From the NCBI RefSeq assembly GCF_023721755.1, contig NZ_JAMDLH010000001.1, positions 992,001 through 1,056,000 of the forward strand: 64,000 nt of DNA. Reading direction: 5' to 3'. Below, one piece after another: positions 41,672-53,502 of the stretch. The position numbers and the translations under genes were made by a program. How positions within the stretch are numbered: position 1 is the first letter of the stretch; each line of letters opens with the position of its first letter. Source of the DNA: Pleomorphomonas sp. NRK KF1 (GTDB lineage: Bacteria; Pseudomonadota; Alphaproteobacteria; Rhizobiales; Pleomorphomonadaceae). The notes under the pieces were generated by a model that worked only from the letters and a program-made list of their open reading frames with translations, did no database searches and was not told the DNA's origin.

Positions 41672-42856
41672 TTATCGCCCGCCGAGCCCCACCCGCATCA
41701 GAAGCCGCCGGACCGGCCTGACCTCGCGAGCAAGCGTCAAGCCCGTAGCGCGAGCGAGCTGCATGGGCATGAAATCGCTGAGCAGGGAACGGTTGAGAAA
41801 GTCGACGCCGGTCACACGCCCGAACACGTCGAGACGGCGCGCCTTGCCGTAAGTCCGGGCGGCCGTCTCCCCATCGAGCCTCTTGCCTGTCGATGAGCGC
41901 ATCGCGTCCCGGACAATGTCCCTTACCCTTTCGATGTCGCGTAGGGTCAGGTTGAAACCCTGCGCGCCGATAGGTGGGAAGCCATGCGCAGCCTCTCCCA
42001 CAAGAACGACGCGGCCCGAAGCCAACCTTCGCGCTTGAAAACCGGAAATCGGCCAGCGTTGACGAGGACTGTCCACTGTGATGACGCCCAGGGCGGAACC
42101 GCACCGGCGTTCGATTTCCAGCCCGAGCGCAGCGTCATCGAGAGCGCTCGCACGCTCGATGACGTCGGGACGGTCCATCCATACCAGCGACGAACGGCCC
42201 GGTCCGTTGGGAACCAGCGTGAACGGGCCGGCCTCGGTGTGAAACTCGATGGAGGTGTCGTGGTGCGGCTGGCTGTGCGAGAGCGTCAGCACCAGCGCCT
42301 CCTGAGGATAGCCCCAGGTTCTCACGTCGATCCCGACAGCCTCGCGCAGAGCGGACTTGCGCCCATCGGCCGCGATCACCAGGGCGGCGGAGACGGTCTC
42401 TCCGGAGGAAAGGCCCAGAAGGGCAGCCTCCCCTCCGTGACCGAGCGTCTTGAACAACGCCTCAAACCGGACGATGCGATCGGCACGCGCGGCCACCGCG
42501 TCCGACAGGGCCGCGACCAGCGGACCGTTGGCAACATTGTAGCCGAACAGCTCGCGACCGATCTCGCGCGCCTCGAACGTCACGTCGGGGGCGCGGAACA
42601 GGCGCCCGGAGGCATCGACAAGGCGCATGCGTCGGAGCGGAGCGGCAACGGCGCCGAGTTCGCTCCAGACGCCATGACGTTCGAGGAACTCGACCGAACC
42701 GCCCAGCAGCGCCGTGGTTCGCCAATCATCGACGCTTGGTCGTGGCGCGATCAAGGCCACGCGTGCGCCGGCATCGGCAACGGCCGTCGCCGCGGCGAGA
42801 CCCGCCGGCCCTCCCCCAACCACGGCCACGTCGAAATGTTGCGTCGCCTCGCTCAT
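41672..42856 (-). CDS. UbiH/UbiF-family FAD-dependent hydroxylase
   Basis: 394-residue class A flavin monooxygenase, probably hydroxylating the ubiquinone ring (UbiH, UbiF or the alphaproteobacterial UbiL type; which one cannot be told). The N-terminal dinucleotide fold VAVVGGGPAGLAAA and the DG motif (VIAADGRKSALREA) are present. The second FAD motif reads LVGEAAHGFPPIGAQGFNLTLRD, with Glu where most relatives have Asp (GDAAH). Same strand as the LysR gene upstream (23 bp away), though co-transcription with a regulator may be incidental. The C-terminal ~30 residues are basic. Confidence 0.88.
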   Translation of the reverse strand: MSEATQHFDVAVVGGGPAGLAAATAVADAGARVALIAPRPSVDDWRTTALLGGSVEFLERHGVWSELGAVAAPLRRMRLVDASGRLFRAPDVTFEAREIGRELFGYNVANGPLVAALSDAVAARADRIVRFEALFKTLGHGGEAALLGLSSGETVSAALVIAADGRKSALREAVGIDVRTWGYPQEALVLTLSHSQPHHDTSIEFHTEAGPFTLVPNGPGRSSLVWMDRPDVIERASALDDAALGLEIERRCGSALGVITVDSPRQRWPISGFQARRLASGRVVLVGEAAHGFPPIGAQGFNLTLRDIERVRDIVRDAMRSSTGKRLDGETAARTYGKARRLDVFGRVTGVDFLNRSLLSDFMPMQLARATGLTLAREVRPVRRLLMRVGLGGR

Positions 42857-42879
42857 GCCTTGCTCCGAAAACTGGAGCC

Positions 42880-43785
42880 CTATGTGGCCACATCGAGCAG
42901 ATTTGACAAGGCCACGCTGCCCCGCTCGCCGCGTCCCTCGAACAAGGCGGCATGGCGGCGGAACAGCGCCGTCATGCGATCGACCACCGCGCGGATCTCA
43001 GGCCTGTGGCGATCCTCGTTGTTCATGACCAGCCAGCTTCTGTGACGGAGTTCGGCGATCTCGTCCCCGACCCGCCGAAGCTCCGGATCGCCATCGCCGA
43101 CAAAGCACGGCAGCACCCCGACCCCGGCCCCGGACAGGATCGAGTGGCGGAGCCCCTCGGCCCGGCTGACGGTGGCAATCAGGTTGTTCGGCCATTTCTC
43201 GTGCGGATAGCGCAAGTAGCAGGAGACGGCGGCCTCCTCCGTCACCGCGATCCAACGCTCGGCGCCATCCTCCGGCATGTCGACCGCCGCATAAACGGCG
43301 TAGGCGACCTCCGGCAGGCGCACGGCGGCGAGATTGCTTTCCTCCGGTTCGAAGGCTCGGATGCCAATGTCGGCGCTGCGGTGGGCGAGCGACGCCCTTT
43401 CCTCGCCGATGCTGAGATCGATGCCATGCCGATCTCCCGGCTGAACGAGAACATCGAGGTTGCGGGCCAGGAAGCGGGCGCACCAGCTCCCGGCGCAGAT
43501 ACGCACGCGCACGGCGCCGCACAGGCCGGCGTTCCAGATCTCCACCTCGCGGCCGGCCGCCTCCATACCGACGAGATGGTCGAGCAGCGCCTGCCCCCCG
43601 CCGGTCAGCGAATAGCCGGCCTGGCTGCGGACGAACAATCCGCACTCCATTTGCCGTTCCAGCTCCAGCATGCGCCGGCCGATGGTGGCGCTGGAAAGGC
43701 CTATGCGCTCGGCCGCGGCGCTGAGGCTGCCGCTGCGGGCGACTGCCAGGAAGATTTGATAGGAGTCCCAGGGGATGTGTTTCAT
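42880..43785 (-). CDS. LysR-type transcriptional regulator
   Basis: 301 residues from the Met before KHIPWDSYQIFL. The N-terminal winged helix-turn-helix (residues ~5-62: FLAVARSGSLSAAAERIGLSSATIGRRMLELE) is typical; the effector domain (about 90-300) is less conserved. A longer in-frame start at 43893 would overlap the divergent small gene's control region and is less likely. Target genes are probably the divergent unit or the adjacent hydroxylase, by the usual LysR habit; no inducer can be named. Confidence 0.88.
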   Translation of the reverse strand: MKHIPWDSYQIFLAVARSGSLSAAAERIGLSSATIGRRMLELERQMECGLFVRSQAGYSLTGGGQALLDHLVGMEAAGREVEIWNAGLCGAVRVRICAGSWCARFLARNLDVLVQPGDRHGIDLSIGEERASLAHRSADIGIRAFEPEESNLAAVRLPEVAYAVYAAVDMPEDGAERWIAVTEEAAVSCYLRYPHEKWPNNLIATVSRAEGLRHSILSGAGVGVLPCFVGDGDPELRRVGDEIAELRHRSWLVMNNEDRHRPEIRAVVDRMTALFRRHAALFEGRGERGSVALSNLLDVAT

Positions 43786-43869
43786 TTCTGCATGCCAAGT
43801 TGCAATCTTGAAGGATTGAACCGATTCATCGGTCGCCGTATCTAGATGACGAAACAAGGGAGCAATGCC

Positions 43870-44034
43870 ATGACCCCTGACCAATACGTCCATCTTTTCA
43901 TGCAGCCGAAGCCGAAGAGAAGGTCATTTCCAGACCAGAGTCAATATGACTACGAACTGGAACTGATCGATCCCTGCCAGAGAACCAGCATCGTCAAGCG
44001 AACGGTCCGCTATATTATCGGACTAATTCACTAG
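43870..44034 (+). CDS. Small hypothetical protein (54 residues)
   Basis: A short open frame starting MTPDQYVHLFMQ, preceded by AAGGGAG at good spacing and divergent from the LysR gene. The product is basic and Tyr/Gln-rich (FPDQSQYDYELEL, IVKRTVRYIIGLIH) with no recognised domain. Base composition is lower in GC than the surrounding genes, which fits acquired DNA. Coding status is plausible because of the ribosome site, not proven. Confidence 0.4.
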   Translation: MTPDQYVHLFMQPKPKRRSFPDQSQYDYELELIDPCQRTSIVKRTVRYIIGLIH

Positions 44035-44423
44035 ACCTGTCAACTTGGCGCGAAAACTCTGGAAATGTGCCACCGCAGGCGAAAACTGAGCTGGAGTTTG
44101 CAAAAGGCGTCGACCTCGGTCGGCGCCTTTTCCGACTTGCCGCGAGCGGCTTGCCGTAATCGCGTACGCTTGTGACAACTCGAACGTCGTTCGCCAAAGA
44201 AAGGCGCGCGCGATTGGATTTCAGGATCGTCTCTCTGCCGCCATTTCGCGCCGTCTCATCCGGCACGATCCCTGCGTCGATTTCAGCGCCAGCGGATTAC
44301 TCGGGCGCTCCTCCCCACGGCCCGCGACAGCTTTCTTCGGCGAGATTTCCTGTTCTTTGACGAGCAGATGGAGACCTACATCCCCATCTGCCAGCGTCAG
44401 CCCGGATAATCCTCAGCCGAGGG
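44035..44423. other. Intergenic region with possible insertion-sequence remnant
   Basis: About 390 bp with no supported gene. Around 44048-44100 two near-direct repeats of the form GGCG(c)GAAAACT...GGA occur with ATGTGCCACCG between them, reminiscent of the repeated ends of IS21-type elements in rhizobia. This is from memory and unverified. A strong bidirectional hairpin lies at 44102-44131. The rest, toward ntrC, shows nothing clear. Confidence 0.4.
44102..44131. terminator. Bidirectional rho-independent terminator
   Basis: Arms AAAAGGCGTCGACC/GGTCGGCGCCTTTT, a near-perfect 14-bp stem with a 2-nt loop and A/T runs on both sides, so it can stop transcription from either direction. It lies after the small gene and far downstream of ntrC. 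Confidence 0.8.
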
Positions 44424-45866
<1,443 letters not shown>

Positions 45867-45880
45867 CGGAGAAGACCCTT

Positions 45881-47005
45881 TCAGTCCGCGGTCTTGTCGA
45901 CGTAGGCGGGAAGGAGGAGGCGGAAGGTGGTGCGGCGCGGCTGGCTTTCGCATTCGATGACGCCGCCGTGGTCGCCGACGATCTTGGCGACCAGGGCGAG
46001 GCCGAGGCCGGTGCCGTTGGTCTTGGTGGTGACGAAGGGATCGAACATGTGCCCCTGGATCTCTTCCGGCACGCCGGGGCCGTTGTCGCGCACGCAGAAC
46101 TCGAGCGGCAGACTGACGCGCTCGCGCGTACCCGGTACGGAAAGCCGCACGCCCGGACGGAAGGCCGTGGTCAGCGCGATCTCGGCGTCCGGGGTATCGG
46201 TCAGCGCCTCGGCGGCGTTCTTGACGAGGTTGAGGAACACCTGCACCAGCTGGTCGCGGTTGGCGTAGACCGGCGGCAACGACGGGTCGTATTCCTCGAC
46301 GAGGCGAATATCACGGGCAAAGCCGCTGAGGGCCAGACGCTTCACGTGCTCCAGCACGGCGTGAATGTTGACCGGCTCGCGCTCGATCGGCCGCTCGTCG
46401 GAGAACACCTCCATGCGGTCGACCAGCTTGACGATGCGATCGGCCTCGTCGGTGATCAGCTGCGTCAACGCCCGGTCGCCATCGTCGGCCGACTGTTCTA
46501 GAAGCTGCGCCGCGCCGCGAATGCCGCTGAGCGGGTTCTTGATCTCGTGCGCCAGCATGGCGGCAAGGCCGGTGACAGAACGGGCAGCCCCGCGATGGGT
46601 GAGCTGCTTGTCCATCTTGTCGGCCATGGTGCGCTCTTGCAGCATGATCACCACATGGCCCGCGCGATCGGAGGCCGGAGCGGCGTAGATATCGACGACG
46701 CGTTCGCCGCCGTTGCGCGGCGTACCAACGTCGACGCGATACTCGTTGACCGAAGCGCCACGTTCGCGCACCTGCTCGACCAGTTGCAGGAGCGGGCTGC
46801 CAAAGGGCACGAAATGCCGGAGCGAATGCCGGCCGAGAACGGCCGCGCTCGATTGGAAGAAGTTCTGCGCCGCGTCATTGGCCGAGCAGACCCGCCCTTC
46901 CGGATCGAGCATGATCACCGGATGCGGCAAAGCGTTGAGGATCGACACTTCGAGATCCCGCTCCGCCGGAACCTCCGCGCCCGGTGCGGATGAAGACGTC
47001 GTCAT
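45881..47005 (-). CDS. ntrB: Nitrogen regulation histidine kinase NtrB
   Basis: Soluble PII-controlled kinase/phosphatase for NtrC. About 374 residues: N-terminal PAS sensor ([22 protein letters not shown]), the phospho-accepting H box [15 protein letters not shown] (His153), then HATPase with N box [11 protein letters not shown]1 DNGPGVP and G2 GTGLGLALV. The ATG overlaps the dusB stop in an ATGA junction, indicating translational coupling. No membrane segments, as expected for NtrB rather than NtrY. Confidence 0.97.
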   Translation of the reverse strand: MTTSSSAPGAEVPAERDLEVSILNALPHPVIMLDPEGRVCSANDAAQNFFQSSAAVLGRHSLRHFVPFGSPLLQLVEQVRERGASVNEYRVDVGTPRNGGERVVDIYAAPASDRAGHVVIMLQERTMADKMDKQLTHRGAARSVTGLAAMLAHEIKNPLSGIRGAAQLLEQSADDGDRALTQLITDEADRIVKLVDRMEVFSDERPIEREPVNIHAVLEHVKRLALSGFARDIRLVEEYDPSLPPVYANRDQLVQVFLNLVKNAAEALTDTPDAEIALTTAFRPGVRLSVPGTRERVSLPLEFCVRDNGPGVPEEIQGHMFDPFVTTKTNGTGLGLALVAKIVGDHGGVIECESQPRRTTFRLLLPAYVDKTAD

Positions 47006-48048
47006 GCGGCAACCCTCTCGAAACTCGCGCCATCGGCGAACCACTCGTCCACGGCTTCCATCACCGCCTCCGGCGTCTCCGCCGTCAGCGCCCGCCGGCG
47101 GATCCCGGGCGCCGCCCCGTCGTCGCGCGGCACCGCTTCAAAGGTCCAGCCAACGTGCTTGCGGGCCATCCTGAGCCCCAGTCCCTCGCCGTAATGGGCG
47201 AGCATGTGCGCGTATTGCGCCTTGAGCGAGCCCAGGATCTCGTCCCGGTCCGGCGCCTCGGCCTCGCCGCCCGACGCCAAAGCGGCCGCGATCCGCCCCG
47301 CCAGCCAGGGACGACCGTAGGCGCCCCGGCCGACCATCACCGCGTCGGCTCCCGACTGGCGAAGAGCCTCGCGCGCCGATGTTGCGTCGACGATATCGCC
47401 GTTGACCACCAACGGGATGGACACGGCCTCGCGCACCGCCCTCACCTTCGACCAGTCGGCCGAGCCCTTGTAGAACTGGTTGCGGGTGCGGGCGTGCACC
47501 GTCACCATGGCGACGCCGGCCGCCTCGGCCCGCCGCGCCAGCTCCGGCGCGTTGAGGCAGCTATCATCCCAGCCGAGCCGCATCTTCAGCGTCACCGGCA
47601 CCTTGACGGCACCGACCACGGCCTCGATGAGGGTCAGGGCGTGATCGAGATCGCGCATCAGCGCCGAGCCGGAATAGCCCGATACGACCTTCTTGGCCGG
47701 ACAGCCCATGTTGATGTCGATGATGTCGGCGCCGCCGGCTTCCGCCGCGCGGGCGCCCTCGCCCATCCAGCGCGCCTCGCGGCCGGCGAGCTGCACGACG
47801 TGCAGTCCCTCGTCGTCCGCCTCGGCGCGCGTCGTCGTCTCGGGATGGCCGTCGAGCAAGGTTTCCGATGCCACCATTTCGGACACGGTAAGGCCGGCGC
47901 CATAACGGCGCGCGATCCGCCGGAACGGCAGGTCGGTGATGCCGGCCATCGGCGCAAGAAACACCGGTGAAGGCACTGTCACGCCGCCGACGCAAAGCTC
48001 CGGCGCCGGCGCAGTCGTTACCTCGCGATCCGGCTTGGAAACCGCCAT
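47002..48048 (-). CDS. dusB: tRNA-dihydrouridine synthase DusB (NifR3)
   Basis: FMN enzyme reducing uridine to dihydrouridine in tRNA. 348 residues: [17 protein letters not shown], the conserved [21 protein letters not shown] with the catalytic cysteine, [30 protein letters not shown] and [10 protein letters not shown]. The ATG follows AAGG and is divergent from ispDF. First gene of the dusB-ntrB-ntrC operon, the historical nifR3-ntrB-ntrC arrangement of alphaproteobacteria. Confidence 0.97.
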   Translation of the reverse strand: MAVSKPDREVTTAPAPELCVGGVTVPSPVFLAPMAGITDLPFRRIARRYGAGLTVSEMVASETLLDGHPETTTRAEADDEGLHVVQLAGREARWMGEGARAAEAGGADIIDINMGCPAKKVVSGYSGSALMRDLDHALTLIEAVVGAVKVPVTLKMRLGWDDSCLNAPELARRAEAAGVAMVTVHARTRNQFYKGSADWSKVRAVREAVSIPLVVNGDIVDATSAREALRQSGADAVMVGRGAYGRPWLAGRIAAALASGGEAEAPDRDEILGSLKAQYAHMLAHYGEGLGLRMARKHVGWTFEAVPRDDGAAPGIRRRALTAETPEAVMEAVDEWFADGASFERVAA

Positions 48049-48159
48049 GCTCACACCTTGTGCACGAAAAGTCGCTGCATACAAATTACGCAATTGATAG
48101 CTGCTTGGAAGAAATGACGCAAGCGTCTTGCGGGTCATCCGGCCAATAACGTAACGAGA

Positions 48160-49452
48160 ATGCACATTTCTACCCCGACCGCCATTCGGTCGCCAGTGGA
48201 GCCTATGCGAACGGCGATGCCATCCAGCACCACTCCCGCCCATTCTTCCGCTCGCGCCACCGTTGCGGTGATTCTGGTCGCCGCCGGGCGCGGCAGCCGT
48301 GCCGCCAGCGCCGGTGCGCCACCCAAGCAATACCGGCAGCTTGCCGGGCGGCCAGTCATTGCCCGAACGATCGAGGCCTTCCTTGCCCACCCCGGCATCG
48401 ATCGCGTGCTGACGGTGATCCATCCAGACGATCGTGATCTCTATACCGCATCGGTCGCCGGCCTCGACGACCATCGTCTTCTGCCGCCAACTCCAGGTGG
48501 CGCCGATCGGCAGGCGAGTTGTCTTGCCGGCCTTTCGGCACTCGAGGCTCACGCGCCCGACTTCGTATTGATCCATGATGCCGTGCGGCCCTTCATTCGC
48601 CGAGACGCCATCGACCGGGTGATCGAGGCGCTTGGGAACGAGGTCGCCGTGCTCTGCGGCGTGCCGGTGATCGACACGGTGAAACGCGCCGATGCGTCGG
48701 GTTACGTGGGCGAGACCGTACCGCGCGAGGGTCTCTGGCGCGCCGCGACGCCCCAAGGGTTTCGCTACGCGGAAATCGTCGCCGCGCACAGGTCGCTCGT
48801 TGCCCGTGGGGTCACCGGCGTGACCGACGACGCCGCCGTGGCCGAGCTTTCCGGCCACCGCGTGCTGCTCGTCGACGGCGGCGCCGACAACGTCAAGCTG
48901 ACCACCACGGAGGATTTCGACATGGCCGAACAGCATCTTGCCGCCGAGGCTTTCCTCGCCTGCCCCGACGTCCGCGTCGGCACGGGCTACGATGTCCACG
49001 TGCTGGAGCCCGGTGACGGCGTAACGCTGTGCGGGGTGTTCATTCCTCATGACCAGCGCCTCAAGGGACACTCGGACGCCGACGTCGCGCTGCACGCCCT
49101 GACGGACGCCATCCTCGGCGCCCTCGGTGACGGCGACATTGGAAAGCACTTCCCGCCATCCGATGAGCAATGGCGCGGCGCGGCATCCACGCTGTTCCTG
49201 AAGGACGCGGTCCGCCGCTTGGCCGAGCGTGGCGGCATCCTCGCCCATTGCGACGTCACGATCATCGCCGAGGCCCCCAAGGTGGGGCCGCACCGCGACG
49301 CCATGCGCTCGGCCATCGCCGAAGCCTGCGGCATTGCCATCGATCGGGTCGGCGTCAAGGCGACCACCAACGAGGGGCTGGGGTTCGCCGGTCGGCGCGA
49401 AGGTATTGCCGCCATCGCCACGGCGACGATCAGGCTGCCGCTCGATCGGTGA
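48160..49452 (+). CDS. ispDF: Bifunctional IspD-IspF enzyme (MEP pathway)
   Basis: Fused 2-C-methyl-D-erythritol 4-phosphate cytidylyltransferase and MECDP synthase. The N-terminal IspD half shows [36 protein letters not shown] and AATPQGFR. The C-terminal IspF half begins at about residue 270 with [15 protein letters not shown] (metal-binding DxH), then [21 protein letters not shown] and [17 protein letters not shown]. 430 residues, normal for the fusion found in many alphaproteobacteria. Start may be the Met at 48205 instead. IspE, which acts between the two halves, is at 6.2 kb. Confidence 0.97.
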   Translation: MHISTPTAIRSPVEPMRTAMPSSTTPAHSSARATVAVILVAAGRGSRAASAGAPPKQYRQLAGRPVIARTIEAFLAHPGIDRVLTVIHPDDRDLYTASVAGLDDHRLLPPTPGGADRQASCLAGLSALEAHAPDFVLIHDAVRPFIRRDAIDRVIEALGNEVAVLCGVPVIDTVKRADASGYVGETVPREGLWRAATPQGFRYAEIVAAHRSLVARGVTGVTDDAAVAELSGHRVLLVDGGADNVKLTTTEDFDMAEQHLAAEAFLACPDVRVGTGYDVHVLEPGDGVTLCGVFIPHDQRLKGHSDADVALHALTDAILGALGDGDIGKHFPPSDEQWRGAASTLFLKDAVRRLAERGGILAHCDVTIIAEAPKVGPHRDAMRSAIAEACGIAIDRVGVKATTNEGLGFAGRREGIAAIATATIRLPLDR

Positions 49453-49544
49453 GATCGAGAGGGCGCCGGCCTTCGGATAAGCGAACGGCGACCTATATGT
49501 CCTTCATGCCTGCACGATACCCCACTGCCGAAAAGGAGATCGCC

Positions 49545-50057
49545 ATGACCGACCTTTCGCCCCTGCAGCCTCGCGCCCAGCACCTCCTCGAGAAAGCGCG
49601 CGCCAAGGGCGTGACGATCGCCACCGCCGAGAGCTGCACCGGAGGTCTGGTCGCCGGCCTGCTCACCGAGATCGCCGGCTCGTCGGATGTCGTCGAACGC
49701 GGCTTCGTCACCTACTCCAACGAAGCCAAGATCGAGATGCTCGGCGTGCCGGAGGCGACGTTGGTCGCCCACGGCGCCGTCTCCGAAGCGACGGCTCGCG
49801 CCATGGCGGAAGGCGCGCTTGCCCACTCGCGCGCCGTCTTTGCCGTGTCCATTACCGGCATTGCAGGCCCCGGCGGCGGTACCGCCGACAAGCCGGTTGG
49901 CCTTGTGCATTTCGCCTGTGCAGGAAAGGGTCGCGCGACCATCCACGCCGAAAGACGCTTCGGCAGCCTCGATCGTGCCGCCGTGCGCTATTCCGCCGTA
50001 ACTCAGGCGCTCGCCATGCTGGAAGAGGCCGTCGCCGACTGGAGCCTTACCGCCTGA
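49545..50057 (+). CDS. CinA C-terminal domain protein (nicotinamide-nucleotide amidase)
   Basis: 170-residue stand-alone PncC/CinA-C domain, which deamidates NMN to NaMN. Key sequences are [19 protein letters not shown] (catalytic Ser in ESCTGG), [32 protein letters not shown] and [15 protein letters not shown] with AGGAG and 6-bp spacing. Follows ispDF by ~90 bp, the usual neighbour. Its last 55 bp overlap the convergent LysR gene. Confidence 0.93.
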   Translation: MTDLSPLQPRAQHLLEKARAKGVTIATAESCTGGLVAGLLTEIAGSSDVVERGFVTYSNEAKIEMLGVPEATLVAHGAVSEATARAMAEGALAHSRAVFAVSITGIAGPGGGTADKPVGLVHFACAGKGRATIHAERRFGSLDRAAVRYSAVTQALAMLEEAVADWSLTA

Positions 50058-50965
50058 TCGGGCGGCGCCACGTTGCGCGCCTTGATGAAATCGATGAACG
50101 CACGGAGCGGCGCGGGTACCAGCCGGCGCCCGGGGTAATACAGGAAGGGGCCGGAAAAGCCCGGCCACCACGGCTCCAGGACCGGCTCCAGCGCTCCGCT
50201 TGAGAAGTGCGGCCGAATCCAGTCCTCGAAGAGCCCCATGATGCCGACGCCTGCGATAGCGGAGGCCACCATCAGCTCCGACGCTCCGGTCCCGACGACC
50301 AGTTGTCCCGTCGCGTCGACGCGGAAGACTTCGCCATCCCGCTCCAACTCCCAAGGCGCGACGGCTCCACTGGCAAAGCGGCTGCGGATACAGTTGTGGA
50401 CAAGAAGATCGCGCGGATGGATCGGCCGTCCGTGTCCGTCGAGATAGGCAGGCGACGCCGCGAGCGCATACCGCTGGCGGCGCGGCCCGATCGGCACGGC
50501 GATCATGTCCTGTTCGAGCCGCTCGTCATAGCGGATGCCGGCATCGCAACCCGACGCCACCAGATCGACGAAGGTGTCCTCGGCAACGATTTCGAGATGG
50601 ATATCGGGATAGGCGGCAAGGAAGGGTGGCACGATGTCCGGCAGCACCAGCCGCGCCGCGCTGACGGGCACGTTGAGCTTGAGCCGCCCGGCGATCCGCT
50701 CGCGATAGCCGTTGACGACGTCGAGCGCCAGGTCCACCTCGGCGATGGCGGGCGCCAGACGGTCGGCAAGCTCCCGGCCGACGGCCGTCAGTTCGACACT
50801 GCGTGTGGTACGATGGAGAAGCCGCACCCCCAGCCGCGCTTCAAGCCGCCGCACCGCCTCGCTGAGCCGCGAGGCACTGTCGCCCGTCGCACGCGCCGCG
50901 TCGCGGAAACCACCGGCCTTCACGATCGCCAGGAATGCCGAGATATCGCCGAAGTCCACGCTCAT
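50003..50965 (-). CDS. LysR-type transcriptional regulator (divergent from an aldo-keto reductase)
   Basis: 320 residues with the N-terminal helix-turn-helix ([35 protein letters not shown]) and a PBP2-like effector domain ([40 protein letters not shown]). It resembles the CrgA/PA-type group of regulators of short metabolic genes. Divergent from the aldo-keto reductase across a 95-bp gap, so it probably controls that gene. The C-terminal coding end overlaps cinA on the other strand. Confidence 0.92.
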   Translation of the reverse strand: MSVDFGDISAFLAIVKAGGFRDAARATGDSASRLSEAVRRLEARLGVRLLHRTTRSVELTAVGRELADRLAPAIAEVDLALDVVNGYRERIAGRLKLNVPVSAARLVLPDIVPPFLAAYPDIHLEIVAEDTFVDLVASGCDAGIRYDERLEQDMIAVPIGPRRQRYALAASPAYLDGHGRPIHPRDLLVHNCIRSRFASGAVAPWELERDGEVFRVDATGQLVVGTGASELMVASAIAGVGIMGLFEDWIRPHFSSGALEPVLEPWWPGFSGPFLYYPGRRLVPAPLRAFIDFIKARNVAPPDQAVRLQSATASSSMASA

Positions 50966-51036
50966 TGTTCGGTTGTCCGTACAGCTTGTGCCGACATTAG
51001 CCCGTTATCCGCACAGCGACCAGGGGTTATCTCTGA

Positions 51037-51930
<894 letters not shown>

Positions 51931-51961
51931 CGCACCGGTGAGGCTGCGGCTCAGCCGCGCC

Positions 51962-52207
51962 TCACCGCCTGAACTGGCGATAGAGCGAGATGATGACGAC
52001 GGCGCCGATGGTGCCGCCGATCAGGTTGGCGATCCAGCCGCGCGGAAAGAAGCCGAGCTGACCGGCCGCCCAGCCAAACGCCACGGCGCCGACCACGCCG
52101 AGAATGAGATTGGTCAGAAGACCATGATCGGAGCGGGTGAAGCGCTCGGCCAGCCAGCCGGCCAGCAACCCGATGATGATGGTTCCAATGATGCCGACGC
52201 CTGCCAT
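51962..52207 (-). CDS. GlsB/YeaQ/YmgE-family small membrane protein (copy 1)
   Basis: 81-residue protein of the transglycosylase-associated family with three membrane helices (GIIGTIIIGLLAGWLAERF, LLTNLILGVVGAVAFGWAAG, WIANLIGGTIGAVVIISLY). Start chosen at the ATG behind GGAGG; a longer frame to 52273 has no support. The family is stress-linked but has no proven biochemical role; the historical 'transglycosylase-associated' name is not evidence of enzyme activity. A related gene lies at 60.6 kb. Confidence 0.88.
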   Translation of the reverse strand: MAGVGIIGTIIIGLLAGWLAERFTRSDHGLLTNLILGVVGAVAFGWAAGQLGFFPRGWIANLIGGTIGAVVIISLYRQFRR

Positions 52208-52301
52208 TCCGGGCCTCCATGATCGATCATGGCCGTCAATGTAAGATGCGCTCACTGCGTCGGAAAGAGGCATGGCGACGCGAGAACCGGCATCGTCTTT
52301 C

Positions 52302-52928
52302 TCACCGAAGATGCGCCGTCAGGATTTTGAAGCTGGCATAGCCAAAGGCGACCGCGAGCAGTCCGTCGAACGCGCGACGGACACGGGCGAAAAGGCAGGC
52401 CACCGCCGCCGAGGAGAACAACAGGGCGTAGGTCAGGAAGATCAGCGTGCTCTGCAAGCCGACGGCCAGGATGACCGCCAGCAGCGTGACCGACGGAGCA
52501 TCCGGAGGCACGCCAACCGAGTACAAGGCACCGAAGAACAGGATGGCTTTGGGATTGGTGAGATGGAGCAGCAGGCCCTTGCGATAGGCCTCTCCCGGCG
52601 TCACCAAGCCCGTCGCGCCCAGTGTCAGCGTCTGGGGATGTAGCGCGCTCCATGCCGACTTGATGGCGAGATAGAGCAGATAGCCGGCACCGGCGTAGCG
52701 GACTGCTTCCAGGATCCAGGCATTGGCCAGCATGACCGCACCAAGGCCGAGCGCGGCGGCGGCCGACCAGGTGAGCGAGCCGGTCACGACGCCAAGCGCC
52801 ATGGCGACGCCGCGATGCCGGCCGGCACCCGCGGACATCGAGGCAATGCCAAGTGTCGCCGGTCCGGGGCTGGCGGTGGCGATGAAGGCGGCGGACAGGA
52901 TGATCGGAAGATTGACGACGAGCCCCAT
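52302..52928 (-). CDS. LysE/RhtB-family amino-acid exporter
   Basis: 208 residues with about six membrane segments and the family signature ATASPGPATLGIAS near the N-terminus, followed by GVVTGSLTWSAAAALG and GAGYLLYLAIKS. Start ATG follows GGAGG; a GTG 6 bp upstream overlaps that site and is rejected. The exported amino acid or derivative cannot be predicted. Located 18 bp downstream of coq10 on the same strand, so possibly read through from it. Confidence 0.9.
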   Translation of the reverse strand: MGLVVNLPIILSAAFIATASPGPATLGIASMSAGAGRHRGVAMALGVVTGSLTWSAAAALGLGAVMLANAWILEAVRYAGAGYLLYLAIKSAWSALHPQTLTLGATGLVTPGEAYRKGLLLHLTNPKAILFFGALYSVGVPPDAPSVTLLAVILAVGLQSTLIFLTYALLFSSAAVACLFARVRRAFDGLLAVAFGYASFKILTAHLR

Positions 52929-52946
52929 GTTCACCTCCCGCTTCGA

Positions 52947-53405
52947 TCAGGCGCTGACGCCGTAAAGCGCATCGGCGCGCCGTTCGAAAGCTTCGGAGAA
53001 CTTGCGGAAAGCTCGATCGAACATCGACCCCATCAGGGCGCCGAGCATCCGGCTGCGAAACTCATATGAGATCCAGAAGTGGATATCGGAGCCGCCGCCG
53101 TCGCGCGGCGTAAAGTTCCACCTGTTGTCGAGGAAACGGAATGGGCCGTCGATATATTCGACCTTGATGGCAAGCGCGGCGCGATCGAGCGTCACCATCG
53201 AGGTGAAGGTCTCGCGCACCGGACCATAGCCGGCGGTGAGATCGGCGATCAGCACCTCGTGCTCCGCCTCGTCGACGCGGCGCTGCCGGACGATCAGGCG
53301 CTCGCAGAGCGGCACGAACTCGGGGTATTTCTCGACGTCGGCCACCAGATCGAACATCCGCTCCGGGCTATGGTTGACGTGGCGCACGGTCTCGAAGGTC
53401 GGCAT
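52947..53405 (-). CDS. Coq10/RatA-like START-domain protein
   Basis: 152-residue START-fold lipid-binding protein of the COQ10/YfjG type, which binds ubiquinone and supports its function in respiration. Features: SPERMFDLVADVEKYPEFVPLCE at the N-terminal helix, then FRFLDNRWNFTPR and IHFWISYEFRSRMLGALMGSMFDRAF. Directly downstream of lipA with a terminator-like hairpin between them, the usual neighbour in this order. The 'toxin RatA' label given to enterobacterial homologues should not be carried over. Confidence 0.92.
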   Translation of the reverse strand: MPTFETVRHVNHSPERMFDLVADVEKYPEFVPLCERLIVRQRRVDEAEHEVLIADLTAGYGPVRETFTSMVTLDRAALAIKVEYIDGPFRFLDNRWNFTPRDGGGSDIHFWISYEFRSRMLGALMGSMFDRAFRKFSEAFERRADALYGVSA

Positions 53406-53438
53406 TGTCCGATAGGGTCCTGTTGGTCAGCAAGAAAC

Positions 53439-53461
53439 AAGGCGGCTGGTTGGGCCGCCTT
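53439..53461 (-). terminator. Hairpin terminator between lipA and coq10
   Basis: On the minus strand, arms AAGGCGGC/GCCGCCTT with a 7-nt loop followed by GTTTCTT, 42 bp after the lipA stop codon. Confidence 0.7.
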
Positions 53462-53502
53462 ACGCTTTTCAGACTTCGTGTCGAAACGCAATGCTGAGGG
53501 GC

